Assembly: GCA_019285715.1 (NCBI GenBank)
Contig: CP079108.1
Coordinates: 3,921,001 to 3,985,000 of the forward strand
Reading direction: 5' to 3'
Length of the DNA: 64,000 nucleotides
DNA from: Sphingosinicellaceae bacterium
Lineage (GTDB): Bacteria; Pseudomonadota; Alphaproteobacteria; Sphingomonadales; Sphingomonadaceae
The notes under the pieces were generated by a model that was not told where the DNA came from, did no database searches, and saw nothing but the letters and a program-made list of their open reading frames with translations. Of the stretch, positions 19,161-28,606 are shown in pieces. A program made the translations under genes and the position numbers. Position 1 is the first letter of the stretch, and each line of letters begins with the position of its first letter.

Positions 19161-19727
19161 TCAGGCGGGGCTGACGCGGCGGTAGCGAATCGCTCCGCCA
19201 GCGAGTCCGAACCCGGCAACCATCAGGATCCAGGCCGCCGGCTCGGGAGCGTTGCTCGACGAGGGCGGGCCGGGAGGCGTGACGCCACCACCCGGAGGCG
19301 TAATGACACCGCCCGGAGGCGTAGTGACACCGCCACCTGGGGGCGTAATGCCACCGCCGCCGCCCGGCAGTCCCCCGCCGCCGCCAGTCCCGCCCGGAAT
19401 GCCGCCGCCGCCACTGGTATCGTCAGGGCTGAAGCCGCCAAACGGGAAGCCGCCGCGTGACGTTGTTCCGGGTGCGTTGCCCAGCAAGGGGCTCAATTCG
19501 CTCATCCCGCCACCGCCGCCCTCGCCGAGGCCACCACCGGCGAGCGTCACGCCCGGCAGGCAGTCGGGCCGTGCCGCAGCTGCATCCAGCAGCGGCGACT
19601 GGACAACGCGGTGGACCGCGGGACGGGGCGAGAAGTGTCGCTTGACGACATGTGCGGCGGGGAGGATTGCCGCGCCGGTGCCCGCGGCACAGACGCACAT
19701 GGTAAGCTTGGAGAGTACAGGGTTCAT
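19161..19727 (-). CDS. PEP-CTERM protein with Gly/Pro-rich repeats
   Basis: A 188-aa exported protein. It starts with a signal-like MNPVLSKLTMCVCAAGTGAA, continues with a low-complexity region of Gly-rich and TPPGGG-type repeats (residues ~75-155), and ends with the sorting signal PEPAAWILMVAGFGLAGGA followed by basic RYRR. PEP-CTERM proteins are processed by an exosortase and released to the surface, often with exopolysaccharide. No exosortase gene is in the window. The function of the repeat part is unknown. Confidence 0.82.
   Translation of the reverse strand: MNPVLSKLTMCVCAAGTGAAILPAAHVVKRHFSPRPAVHRVVQSPLLDAAAARPDCLPGVTLAGGGLGEGGGGGMSELSPLLGNAPGTTSRGGFPFGGFSPDDTSGGGGIPGGTGGGGGLPGGGGGITPPGGGVTTPPGGVITPPGGGVTPPGPPSSSNAPEPAAWILMVAGFGLAGGAIRYRRVSPA
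19272..19410. repeat. Tandem repeats coding for TPPGG units
   Basis: Imperfect head-to-tail units of roughly 18-24 bases, each with a CCCGGAGGCGTRATG-like core, inside the PEP-CTERM gene. They encode repeated T-P-P-G-G blocks and would be prone to slippage. Confidence 0.7.
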
Positions 19728-19898
19728 GGGACGAGACGCCTTACGCAATACGCAACTGGTTTACGTGGTGTAAACATCGGCTGAATGGAATAGTTTCGGA
19801 AGTGTGTCAACTTTTTTGTTTCGGCGTTAACCATTTAGCGCGTTTCCCATCGAAACTTGACCGGCGGGGGCGGCTGCTTTAGCTGGCGCTTCCGCATC

Positions 19899-19973
19899 GG
19901 TCCCTTCGTCTAGCGGTTAGGACGCGGCCCTTTCACGGCTGAAGCACGGGTTCGATTCCCGTAGGGATCACCA
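19899..19973 (+). tRNA. tRNA-Glu (TTC)
   Basis: A 75-nt cloverleaf with encoded CCA. The acceptor GGTCCCT pairs with AGGGATC (one G-T). The anticodon loop CTTTCAC gives TTC. The T arm is ACGGG-TTCGATT-CCCGT. Confidence 0.97.
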
Positions 19974-20104
19974 AGCGCCGCGGGCTCGCCGGGCATCGCC
20001 CCGCGCACGCCCTGTCCGCCGCTGCGTCGAAACCGGGGAACCCGAGCGCGCGTCGCTCGCTAGGCCCCAGCCGCACTCCTGCCGCGAAAAACAGGATATT
20101 CCTT

Positions 20105-20611
20105 ATGGCCGAGGCCCCCGAAGACCTTACCGATCTCTATACCGACGAGCTCAAGGACCTGTGGTCCGCGAACGACCAGATGACCCGCGTCATCAAGAAG
20201 CTGACGCCCAAGGCCAGCGACGCCAAGCTCAAGGACATGCTCAAGCAGTCCGTCGACGGCATCGCCAAGCACACCGGCGTGCTCAAGGAGCTTCTCGCCG
20301 CGCACGACGAGAAGGTTTCCAAGGAGCACTGCAAGGGCATGGAAGGCCTGGTCGCCGAGGCCACCAAGCACGGCATCGAGGAAGCCCCCGAAAAGGGCCC
20401 GGTGCTCGATGCAGTGATCATCGCCCAGTACCAGCGCATGACGCACTACGGCATCGCCGGCTTCGGCACCGCCGCCGCCTATGCCAAGGCGCTCGGCTTC
20501 AAGGACGATGCCACCAAGCTCAGTGCCGCCACCAAGGAGATCTACGGCGGCGACGAGTTCATGAGCAAGCTTGCCGACACCTCGGTCAACCTCGCCGCCG
20601 ATTCGGCCTAA
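20105..20611 (+). CDS. YciF/YciE-type ferritin-like protein (DUF892)
   Basis: A 168-aa all-helical protein: DLTDLYTDELKDLWSANDQM is the classic N-terminus of the DUF892 family, followed by EHCKGMEGLVAEA and DAVIIAQYQRMTHYGIAGFG, which supply the conserved carboxylate and His residues of a di-metal site. The family is induced by stress in other bacteria; biochemical activity is unsettled. Single gene with a ribosome binding site just upstream (AGGATATTCCTT). Confidence 0.93.
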   Translation: MAEAPEDLTDLYTDELKDLWSANDQMTRVIKKLTPKASDAKLKDMLKQSVDGIAKHTGVLKELLAAHDEKVSKEHCKGMEGLVAEATKHGIEEAPEKGPVLDAVIIAQYQRMTHYGIAGFGTAAAYAKALGFKDDATKLSAATKEIYGGDEFMSKLADTSVNLAADSA

Positions 20612-20748
20612 CGGCTTCGGGGTGCCGTGCGCAGCGGCACCCCGTCGAGCCTTCCGGCGTCTGTGTCGAACGCCATTTCCGACCGGCGCGGCGCGCGCCG
20701 AACGGGTGCTAACGTACAGACCGACGGAACTACTTCGTACAAATCCTG

Positions 20749-22911
20749 TTGTCGAAGCGAAACGGCGCTGCCGGCGTGCGGGTAGCCGCTGTCCTTCGGG
20801 AGAGTGATATTTCGGATTTCCCCGCGGCAACGCCGGGCGAGCACATTGTACGCTCGCCGGCCTTCCTAGCGGGGGGTGGCGAGATGGGCATGCTGATGCG
20901 CGCCCATGACTGGACGCGGTCATCGCTGGGAGCTCCGGGCGAGTGGTCGCCCGCACTCAAGACCGTGGTGCAGATCCTGCTCAACAGCGGACACCCGATG
21001 TACGTCTGCTGGGGCGCCGACGGTGCCTGCCTGTACAACGACGCCTACCGCCGGTCGATCGGACCGGAACGCCATCCGGGTTCGCTCGGCCTCCCGGCAC
21101 GGCAGGTCTGGGACGAGATTTGGGACGAGATCGGCCCGCAGATCGCGCAGGTCATGAGCGGCGGTGAACCCACGTGGCACGAAAACGCGTTGATCCCGAT
21201 TACCCGCAACGGCCGCCGCGACGACGTCTACTGGACCTACGGCTACAGTCCGATCGGTGACGCTGCGATGCCCAACGGTGTCGGCGGGGTGCTCGTCGTC
21301 TGCAACGAGACGACCGCCATGGTCGACACCCAGCAGCGCCTGCTGGCCGAGCGCGAACGGCTGGCACGCTTGTTCGACCGGGCCCCGAGTTTCCTGGCGA
21401 TCATGTCGGGTCCCAAGCACAGGTTCGAGCTGGTCAACGCATCCTATGTGCGCCTGATCGGCGGCCGCGACGTGATCGGCATGGAAATCGCGGTGGTGCT
21501 GACCGAGGCCGTCGACCAGGGCTATGTCGCGTTGCTCGACGGCGTCTACCGCAGCGGCAAGGCGTTCAACTCGACCGGCGCGCGCTTCGCGATCGCCCCC
21601 GGACCGGGCGAGCCTGCGGTCGATCGCTACCTGGACTTCGTCTACGAACCGGTCCGCGACGACGATGGCACCGTCACCGGGGTGTTCTGCGAAGGCCACG
21701 ACGTTACCGAAGCCTATGTCGCGCAGCAGAAGTTGCTGGCCCTGACGGCCGAACTGCAGGGGCGGGTCGAGCTGGCGGTGCGGGCCAGCGAGGCGGCGCT
21801 GATCCGCCTCCACGAGGCCCGGCGGCTCGACACCATCGGCGAGCTGACCGGCGGCGTCGCGCATGACTTCAACAACCTGCTGACCCCGATCCTCGGCGGC
21901 CTCGACCTGCTGACCCGCAAGCTCGGCGGCGAGCCGCGCCTGCAGCGCACTGCGGGTCTAGCGCTTGAGGCGGCCGAGCGCGCGCGGGTGCTGGTCCAGC
22001 GGCTGCTGGCGTTCGGGCGGCGGCAGACCCTGCAGAGCCGCGCCGTCGACCTCGAGGCGCTGATCAACGGGGCCCGCGTCTCGTTCGAGCGCGCTGTCGG
22101 TACAACGATCGCGGTGACCATCGATGTCGCCGCCAACCTGCCCCCGGTAGAGATCGACCCGGCCCAGCTCGAACTGGCGCTGCTCAACCTCGGCCTGAAC
22201 GCGCGCGACGCGATGCCCGGAGGCGGTACGCTGGCGATCGTCGTGAGGCGCAGTGGCGACGACGTCGCGGTCCGGGTCGCCGACACCGGGCACGGCATGG
22301 CCCCCGAGACGCTCGCCCGGGCGATCGAGCCGTTCTTCACCACCAAGGCGATCGGCCAGGGCACCGGGCTCGGCCTGTCGATGGTTCAGGGGCTGGTCGC
22401 GCAGTCCGGCGGCATGCTGACCCTGACCAGCCAGCCCGGCGCGGGCACCACGGTGGAACTGCGACTGCCGGTCGCGGTGACGGCGGCGGTGGCCGCGACC
22501 CCGGCGCTGGGCAGCGTGCCCGACGGTACCGGTGCCGTGATCCTGCTCGTCGACGACGAGGAACTGGTGCGAATGTCGATCGCCGACGGCCTGCGCGATG
22601 CGGGTTACACGGTCGTCGAGGCCTCCTCCGCCGCGACCGCGCTCGCCTACCTCCACGGCGGCGGCATCCCCGACGCGCTGGTCACCGACTATCTGATGCC
22701 CGGCATGACCGGCACTGCGCTCGCGGCCGAAGTCCGGCGCTCCTTGCCCGGCCTGCCGATCCTGCTGATCACCGGCTATGCCAACCTCGAACCCGACGAA
22801 GCCCGGGGGCTGGAGGTCATGGCCAAGCCGTTCCGCCAGCACGACGTCGTCGCCCGGCTGCGCGCGCTGATCGACCGCAGCAGCACGCTCCACGCCACGG
22901 CCGCGAGCTAG
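20749..22911 (+). CDS. PAS hybrid sensor histidine kinase with C-terminal receiver
   Basis: A protein of up to 720 aa. Residues ~50-200 form a PAS-like sensor (DWTRSSLGAPGEWSPALKTV and WGADGACLYNDAYRRSIG are typical of soluble hybrid kinases), ~200-330 a second PAS, then a short coiled coil. The HisKA box is GGVAHDFNNLLTPILGG, HATPase motifs are LNLGLNARDAMP, DTGHGM and GTGLGLSMV, and the C-terminal receiver (~595-710) has VDDEE, DYLMPG and the conserved Lys in MAKPF. No membrane segment, so a cytosolic sensor. The first possible start is TTG at 20749; an ATG at 20884 would drop 45 residues. The start is therefore uncertain. Confidence 0.9.
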   Translation: MSKRNGAAGVRVAAVLRESDISDFPAATPGEHIVRSPAFLAGGGEMGMLMRAHDWTRSSLGAPGEWSPALKTVVQILLNSGHPMYVCWGADGACLYNDAYRRSIGPERHPGSLGLPARQVWDEIWDEIGPQIAQVMSGGEPTWHENALIPITRNGRRDDVYWTYGYSPIGDAAMPNGVGGVLVVCNETTAMVDTQQRLLAERERLARLFDRAPSFLAIMSGPKHRFELVNASYVRLIGGRDVIGMEIAVVLTEAVDQGYVALLDGVYRSGKAFNSTGARFAIAPGPGEPAVDRYLDFVYEPVRDDDGTVTGVFCEGHDVTEAYVAQQKLLALTAELQGRVELAVRASEAALIRLHEARRLDTIGELTGGVAHDFNNLLTPILGGLDLLTRKLGGEPRLQRTAGLALEAAERARVLVQRLLAFGRRQTLQSRAVDLEALINGARVSFERAVGTTIAVTIDVAANLPPVEIDPAQLELALLNLGLNARDAMPGGGTLAIVVRRSGDDVAVRVADTGHGMAPETLARAIEPFFTTKAIGQGTGLGLSMVQGLVAQSGGMLTLTSQPGAGTTVELRLPVAVTAAVAATPALGSVPDGTGAVILLVDDEELVRMSIADGLRDAGYTVVEASSAATALAYLHGGGIPDALVTDYLMPGMTGTALAAEVRRSLPGLPILLITGYANLEPDEARGLEVMAKPFRQHDVVARLRALIDRSSTLHATAAS

Positions 22912-22937
22912 GCGACGTTGCACCGAGTGCCGCCCCG

Positions 22938-24041
22938 CTATTGCAGCGCGGTCAGCTCGACTCCGGGACCGGTCCGGACGATGCTGGTGAGCAGCAGTTG
23001 CACCAGGGCGGCCTGGCGATTGGTGCCGGTCTTGGCGAAGACCTGCTTCAGGTAGGTCCGCGCCGTCGGTGGCTGGATCTGCAGCCGCGCCGCCGCCTCG
23101 ACGACGCTCGCACCCCCGACCAGCAGTTTCGCCAGCCGGGTCTCGGCCCCGGTCAGCCCGTAGATCGCGCACGCCGGCAGCAACGGCTGCTCGACGTCGC
23201 CCTGGGGGTCGACCGCATGGACCACGACCCGCCCGTCGCCGCCGCTACCCCGGTCACCGCGCATCACCGCAACGGAGAGCGGCCGCGCGCCCTCGCGGCG
23301 TATCGACAGGACCGGTGCCTGCTGTGACGCTCCGCTCGTCGTTCCCGCCACCGCGTGGTCGCCGGAGCCGGCGTGGGCGATCGCGGTCTGCAGCCGGGCC
23401 GAATCCTCTAGGCTGCACGCGGTCAGCATGCTGCCGACCTTGCGCAATCCGTCGCCGGCGTCGAGCAACACGCGGGCGGCACCGTTGGTGTCGATCAGCC
23501 GCCCCTGGCCATCGAGCACGAACACCGCCACGCCGACGAGATCGAGAGCCGCGTGCAGGCTGTCGCCGCGCTGGCGGTCGCGCCGCTGCCGCCACCACAG
23601 GCACATGAAATCGCCGATCCAGTCGCTCATGCGGCGCGCCGCGCGTTCCTCGTTGATGGTGAACGGCGCCAGCTCGCGGGTCGCGACGATCAGCAGGGAT
23701 GCGCCTGCGACCCCGACCTGGACGACGAGAACTTCGCCGTGCCCGGAAGCGCTCGACAGGCGCGCGACCTCGACCGCACCGGCCGGGTCGGCGGCGTCGC
23801 GGCCGAGCCGGCGTGCGAGGCCGAGCAGGCTCGCTTCGAGCGCGTCGATGTCGCCGGCCTGCCCCACCGTCGCGACGATGCCGGCGATCCGCGTCGCGGG
23901 ATCATACTCGAGCGCAACGACACACTCGGCATCGAGCAGGCGACGCACGCGTCCGAGCAGGCTTTGGATGGCATCGGCCTCGACCGCTGGCGCACAGGGC
24001 TCCGCGAACATGCGCTGGGCGTTACCGATCAACGCAAACAT
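22938..24041 (-). CDS. LuxR-type helix-turn-helix regulator with sensor region
   Basis: A 367-aa protein. The C-terminal ~65 residues are a LuxR/GerE HTH (YGLTGAETRLAKLLVGGAS, AARLQIQPPTARTYLKQVF, KTGTNRQAALVQLL). The middle (~180-290) looks PAS-like (LDLVGVAVFVLDGQGRLIDTNGAARVLL), the N-terminal part GAF-like. Start chosen at MFALIGNA (24041) because GGGGAG lies 7 bases before it; a Met 13 codons earlier lacks a site. It is convergent with the hybrid kinase but has no receiver domain, so no phosphorelay link is evident. Confidence 0.87.
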   Translation of the reverse strand: MFALIGNAQRMFAEPCAPAVEADAIQSLLGRVRRLLDAECVVALEYDPATRIAGIVATVGQAGDIDALEASLLGLARRLGRDAADPAGAVEVARLSSASGHGEVLVVQVGVAGASLLIVATRELAPFTINEERAARRMSDWIGDFMCLWWRQRRDRQRGDSLHAALDLVGVAVFVLDGQGRLIDTNGAARVLLDAGDGLRKVGSMLTACSLEDSARLQTAIAHAGSGDHAVAGTTSGASQQAPVLSIRREGARPLSVAVMRGDRGSGGDGRVVVHAVDPQGDVEQPLLPACAIYGLTGAETRLAKLLVGGASVVEAAARLQIQPPTARTYLKQVFAKTGTNRQAALVQLLLTSIVRTGPGVELTALQ

Positions 24042-24386
24042 TACAGTCTCCCCTGCATTCGCGACCTGCTTTACCAGCAAGTCGGATCTGGATGCCCTTC
24101 AATAATTGTAACTCCGACGCCTCATTAGCCGAGCAACTGTCAATCCCGGCGAGAGGTCTACCCGATTTGCAGCAAGATATGATATTCCAGTGATCTGTAG
24201 CTCTACGTCGTTACGTAGCCGGCATATAAAAGTGCGTTAGGTGGGAATAACACCGAACCTGATCTAATACCAGTACGCGTCACCGGCAATATCGTTTCTT
24301 TGCGATTCTAGATTGTTTCGCGCCGCTGATGTCCTACCCAAGTGTTGGATGTAATCGTGGCGAGGCGGCATCGACAGAGGGTGTTT
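24042..24386. other. AT-richer gap upstream of the LuxR gene, no gene seen
   Basis: This gap holds the promoter side of the LuxR-type gene and the 3' flank of the next leftward gene. Runs such as ATATGATATTCC and TATAAAAGTGCG could be promoter elements, but no frame looks coding. Confidence 0.4.
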
Positions 24387-25169
24387 TTACCCAGCCGTAT
24401 GACTGTAGGCCCGCGAGGGGTTCCGCAGTCTTGCCGTTGTTGGCGAATGCTTGGCGGCACCGTGCCGCTGTGTCGCGATCAGCCAGCGCAGCGGCATCGC
24501 GGCAACCGGATGCCGGTTGAGCCGCGCCGCCCAGCGTCGGCACTCGGCAGGCTCGCCGGCCAGCACGGCGGTACCCGACCGGGCATCGCGGACGACATGA
24601 CCGTCGGCTTCGGCGACCGTGAAATAGCGCCCGTCGTCGACCGGATGCGGCCCGCCCGCGAAATAATGTCCGAGCCAACCGGCCGCATCCGGCACCGCCG
24701 CAAGATAGCGCCACGCCACCGGCAACGCGTCGGACGCCACCGCCAGCGCCGCATCGCGCCAGCCCGGCAATTCGGCGCGGTCCCCGGTTTCGCCGGCGAT
24801 GTGCCAGACCACGGCGCGCGACCCGAGCAGCCGCACGACGAAGGCGAAGTTGCTTTCGGTCGTCCGACGCAGCGTGTGGTCCCCGGCGCTCGGCAGCAGC
24901 ATGAACACCGCGACCGCGCGCGCGGCCGGGTCGAGCCGGTCGAGGCGCGCGGCGACGGGATCGGCATGGTCGGCGAACGTCCCCGAGCCGCACCCGCCCC
25001 GCACCGCGCCGGCGATGCGGTCGCGGATGCTCCCGGGGGCGCATGCCGCCGCGCCTGCCGGGGCCGCGAGGTCGCCGAGGATCGCCTCGAAACGCCCTGC
25101 CGCGATGTGCTCGGCGAGCTCGGCCATGTCGTTCGCGAGGTCGGCGGGGATCAGGTGCGCGACGGACAT
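24387..25169 (-). CDS. Hypothetical protein, 260 aa, no recognised family
   Basis: I do not recognise this protein. It begins MSVAHLIPADLANDMAELAE and is Ala/Arg-rich with segments such as GRFEAILGDLAAPAG, NFAFVVRLLGSRAVVWHIAG and LGHYFAGGPHPVDDGRYF. No signal peptide or membrane helix. Codon use is strongly GC3, like its neighbours, which supports coding. Start at 25169 chosen for GGGGAGCAAGCC before the ATG; a much longer upstream extension would overlap the ABC-F gene. It may be co-transcribed with that gene (86-base gap). Confidence 0.65.
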   Translation of the reverse strand: MSVAHLIPADLANDMAELAEHIAAGRFEAILGDLAAPAGAAACAPGSIRDRIAGAVRGGCGSGTFADHADPVAARLDRLDPAARAVAVFMLLPSAGDHTLRRTTESNFAFVVRLLGSRAVVWHIAGETGDRAELPGWRDAALAVASDALPVAWRYLAAVPDAAGWLGHYFAGGPHPVDDGRYFTVAEADGHVVRDARSGTAVLAGEPAECRRWAARLNRHPVAAMPLRWLIATQRHGAAKHSPTTARLRNPSRAYSHTAG

Positions 25170-25255
25170 GGCTTGCTCCCCGTGGCTCACCGAGTACGCG
25201 GCGCCAGTCGGGAAGGACGGCTGCGGCGGCGCGTTGTTGCGCGCCGGATCGAACC

Positions 25256-27169
25256 TCAGGCCGCCGCCGCCATCCCGACTTCGAGAGCCTCGCTCGCCGC
25301 CAGCCACGCGGCCTCCGACTTCTGCAGCGTCCGCTCCAACTCGCCGCGCTCGCGCATAAGGTCGGCGGAGGTACGCTTCTGGTCGCCGGGCAGAGCCGTC
25401 GACGGGTCGAATAGCGCCCGGTCGATCGCCGAGCGCCGCTGGGTCAGGCGCGCGGTCTCGGCCTCGTGCGTCTGCACCGCCTTGCGCAGCGCCGCGGTCG
25501 CCTCGCGCGCCTGTGCGGCGGCGCGGCGCTCGGCCTTCTTGTCCGCCTTGCTTGCCCCCACCGAACCTTCGGGCCGGGCGTCGCCCTTGCCGAGGACCTG
25601 CGCGGTGTAGTCGTCGAGCGAACCCTCGAAATCGAGCGCCCGCCCGTTGTCGACGACGACCAGCCGGTCGGCGGACGCCTCGATCATGTGGCGGTCGTGG
25701 CTGACAACGACGACCGCGCCGCCGAAGCCGCTGAGCGCCTGCACCAGCGCCTCGCGCGCATCGACGTCGAGGTGGTTGGTCGGCTCGTCGAGGATCAGCA
25801 GGTGCGGCGCGTCGCGGGTGATCAGCGCCAGCGCCAGCCGGGCCTTCTCGCCGCCCGACATCTTGCCGATCTTCTGCTCGGCCATGACGCCCGAGAAGCC
25901 GAATCGCCCGAGCTGGCCACGCACCTGCGACGGCGACGCGCCCTTCATCAGGCGGCTCATGTGCTGCAGCGGGGTCGCGTCGGTGTCGAGTTCCTCGACC
26001 TGGTACTGGGTGAAATAGCCGACCTTGAGCTTGCCCGGGGCCGCCATCGACCCCGCCATCGCTTCGAGTTGCCCCGACAGCAGCCGCGCCAGCGTCGTCT
26101 TGCCGTTGCCGTTGCGCCCGAGCAGCGCCAGCCGCTCGTCGGGGTCGAGCCGCAGGTCGAGCCGCTCCAGGATCGCCTTGCCGTCATAGCCGACGGCGGC
26201 CTGCTCGAGCTGGATCAGCGGCGGCTTCAGCACGGCGGGCGACGGAAAGTCGAAGACCAGCGACGGATCGTTGGCGGCCTCGGCGATCGGCTGCATCCGG
26301 GCCAGCGCCTTCTGCCGCGACTGCGCCTGCTTGGCGGTCGAGGCGCGCGCCGAGTTCCGCGCGATATAGTCCTGCAGCTTGGAGCGCTGCTCGGCCTGCG
26401 CCTCGCGTGCTGCCGCCAGCTGCGCCAGCCGCTCTGACCGCTGCCGCTCGAAACTGTCGTAGCCGCCCGCGTACAGGGTCGTCTTGCCGCCCTCGAGATG
26501 GAGGATGTAGTCGACGACGTTGTTCAGCAGGTCGCGCTCGTGGCTGATGACCAGCATCGTCGAGCGCGTGTTCTTGAGGAAGTCCTCGAGCCACAGGGTC
26601 GCCTCGAGGTCGAGGTGGTTCGACGGCTCGTCGAGCAGCAGCATGTCGGGCGCCGAGAACAGCAGCGCCGCCAGCGCGACGCGCATCTTCCAGCCGCCCG
26701 AGAAGCTGTCGAGCGGCCGGTGCTGCGCGTCCTCGTCGAAACCGAGCCCGACCAGGATACGCGACGCCCGTGCTGGCGCGGTGTGCGCGTCGATGGCGTT
26801 CAGGCGCTCGTGGATCTCGGCGATGCGGTGGGCGTCCTCGTGGCCGCCCGAGAATTCGGCCGCGTGCTGGGCCTCCTCCTCGGCGATCAGCGCGGCGCGC
26901 TCGGTATCGGCCGCGAGCACGGTCTCGAACGGCGTTTTGGTGCCGGCGGGGGCCTCCTGCGCGATGTAGCCGATGCGCGCGGCCTTGGGCATCGAGACCT
27001 GGCCCTCGTCGGGATCGAGCAGCCCGGCGACGACCTTCATCAGCGTCGACTTGCCCGCGCCGTTGCGCCCGATCAGCCCGACACGCGCCCGCGTCGGCAG
27101 CGCCGCGGTGGCCTTGTCGAGGATCACCCGCCCGCCGAGGCGAACGGTCACATTATCGATAGTCAGCAT
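25256..27169 (-). CDS. ABC-F family ATPase (Uup/YheS-like)
   Basis: A 637-aa soluble protein with two ABC ATPase domains and no membrane part. Domain 1 has GRNGAGKST, SFSGGWKMRVALA and LLDEPSNHLD; domain 2 has GRNGNGKTT, KMSGGEKARLALA and LILDEPTNHLD. The linker between them (~240-310) is the ABC-F ribosome-interaction region, and the C-terminal ~90 residues form a charged coiled coil. ABC-F proteins act on ribosomes during translation. Start chosen at MLTIDNVTVRLGG (27169). Confidence 0.93.
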   Translation of the reverse strand: MLTIDNVTVRLGGRVILDKATAALPTRARVGLIGRNGAGKSTLMKVVAGLLDPDEGQVSMPKAARIGYIAQEAPAGTKTPFETVLAADTERAALIAEEEAQHAAEFSGGHEDAHRIAEIHERLNAIDAHTAPARASRILVGLGFDEDAQHRPLDSFSGGWKMRVALAALLFSAPDMLLLDEPSNHLDLEATLWLEDFLKNTRSTMLVISHERDLLNNVVDYILHLEGGKTTLYAGGYDSFERQRSERLAQLAAAREAQAEQRSKLQDYIARNSARASTAKQAQSRQKALARMQPIAEAANDPSLVFDFPSPAVLKPPLIQLEQAAVGYDGKAILERLDLRLDPDERLALLGRNGNGKTTLARLLSGQLEAMAGSMAAPGKLKVGYFTQYQVEELDTDATPLQHMSRLMKGASPSQVRGQLGRFGFSGVMAEQKIGKMSGGEKARLALALITRDAPHLLILDEPTNHLDVDAREALVQALSGFGGAVVVVSHDRHMIEASADRLVVVDNGRALDFEGSLDDYTAQVLGKGDARPEGSVGASKADKKAERRAAAQAREATAALRKAVQTHEAETARLTQRRSAIDRALFDPSTALPGDQKRTSADLMRERGELERTLQKSEAAWLAASEALEVGMAAAA

Positions 27170-27340
27170 GGGCGGGGCCTGTAGCACAGGTTGATGCTGC
27201 AGCGCACCCTCCGGCGCGACAGCCCGTCTCAGCCAGGCCGGCCCGCTTCGGCGGTCGGCATGCAAGAGTAGTTTCGCCTGCCATCGAAAGCGTGCCATAA
27301 GTTCGTTACGGCTCCGATCGAGCCGCGGAGGGCACCTGCG

Positions 27341-28401
27341 ATGAAGCTTACAACGGCGACGCTTGGCGTCGTATGCGCGCTGGCGACCATGCCGGCGCAG
27401 GCCGCGGTGTACGGGGCTACCTACACCAGCACGCTGGGTCCTGTGACAACCGCCAGCTTCCTGTTCACGACCGCGGATGTGCTCAATACGCGCGGCGGCT
27501 ACGATATCCTGTCGCTATCCGGGCACGTCAACCAGCACCCGATCACCGGCTTGATCGCCAACCCGAACGCTCCGAACACCTAATCTCTCTCTCGGCGGCC
27601 GCTGGAACCTCGACAACGTCTATTTCGACGGTCCTCACCTGCTCGATTCGGACGGCGTGCTGTTCACTGTCGATACCGGTGCCGAGTATAGTCTGTAGGG
27701 CAACTCGGAGACCTCTTATACGATGGGGTCGAAAATCGAGGACATCAACAATCCGGGCAATTGGATCCGGGTCGGATCGACCGATGGCTATATGGGGTCG
27801 ATCCAACCCCCGCCGCTGCCACTTTCGCCGGCGCATCCTTCCGTGGCCGCCACCGTGCTGACCTTCGAAGAGTTGCTGCCCTCGACTAGCGGGCCCATCC
27901 CATTCCAGAACATCCCCGTCCTGACCCAGGGGTTTCAGATCAAGAATGCCGCCGAGGTATGCTGCACTTACGTCAGCACCATGGCACCGACGAGCCCGGC
28001 AAACGGGGGAATAATTCCTCTCCTACATCGACGACGACACCGTGCTGACCCCGGTGGACGGCAGCAACTTCTTCGTCACCAGCTTCGATGCCAAATCGCG
28101 GAACGACCTGACCACTCCTGAGTCGCTGCTCCTGACCGGGCTTCGCGCCGACGGATCGCAGGTTACGGCCGCTTTCGACCTGACACACGCCTTTCAGAAC
28201 TTCAGCCTCACGGGCTTCGACGATCTCGTTTCCTTGACGTTCGGCAGGCCTAGCACCGGTTACTGGTCAGTCGACAACATCGTCATCGGGCCGTCGGCGG
28301 TACCGGAGCCGGCCGCGTGGGCGCTGATGCTCGCGGGATTTGGTGCACTCGGCGTCAAGCTTCGCAGACGGCGCACGCTGCGCTGGGCCATCTCCGGGTA
28401 G
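27341..28401 (+). pseudogene. Broken PEP-CTERM protein gene (two frameshifts, one stop)
   Basis: Begins with a good signal peptide (MKLTTATLGVVCALATMPAQ, 27341) and ends with a PEP-CTERM anchor (VPEPAAWALMLAGFGALGVK, then RRRR). The coding signal changes frame twice: 27341-27583 ends after NPNAPNT, coding resumes in another frame (RWNLDNVYFDG...), passes an in-frame TAG at 27696-27698, runs through MGSKIEDINNPGNW, and shifts again near 28,005-28,015 into YIDDDTVLTPVDGSNFF. Joined, the frames give one protein of about 350 residues, so this is a decayed gene or an assembly error. The tail alone could not be exported. Confidence 0.75.
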
Positions 28402-28491
28402 TGCCTACCGGGCAGGGCGGGTTCCGCTCCGCGCTTGCCAAAGGCGCGACCTTGGCGATAACTCCGTGCCAACGACTGTGGGAGGACGAAC

Positions 28492-28602
28492 ATGGCCAAG
28501 GGTGCTTCGAAGCCGGGCAAGGAAACGCGCAAGCCCAAGAAGGAAAAGGTCAAGACGATCGCCGCCAACCCGTCGACCAAGGGCACGCTGAAGCCGGCCT
28601 GA
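28492..28602 (+). CDS. Small lysine-rich protein, 36 aa
   Basis: A short frame, MAKGASKPGKETRKPKKEKV and onward to a C-terminal TLKPA. It has a good ribosome binding site (GGGAGGACGAAC before ATG), and the next gene starts 5 bases after its stop. It resembles the small MAKG...RKPKK proteins often seen in sphingomonads and other proteobacteria, whose function is unknown. Very basic and probably disordered. Confidence 0.65.
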   Translation: MAKGASKPGKETRKPKKEKVKTIAANPSTKGTLKPA

Positions 28603-28606
28603 CCCG

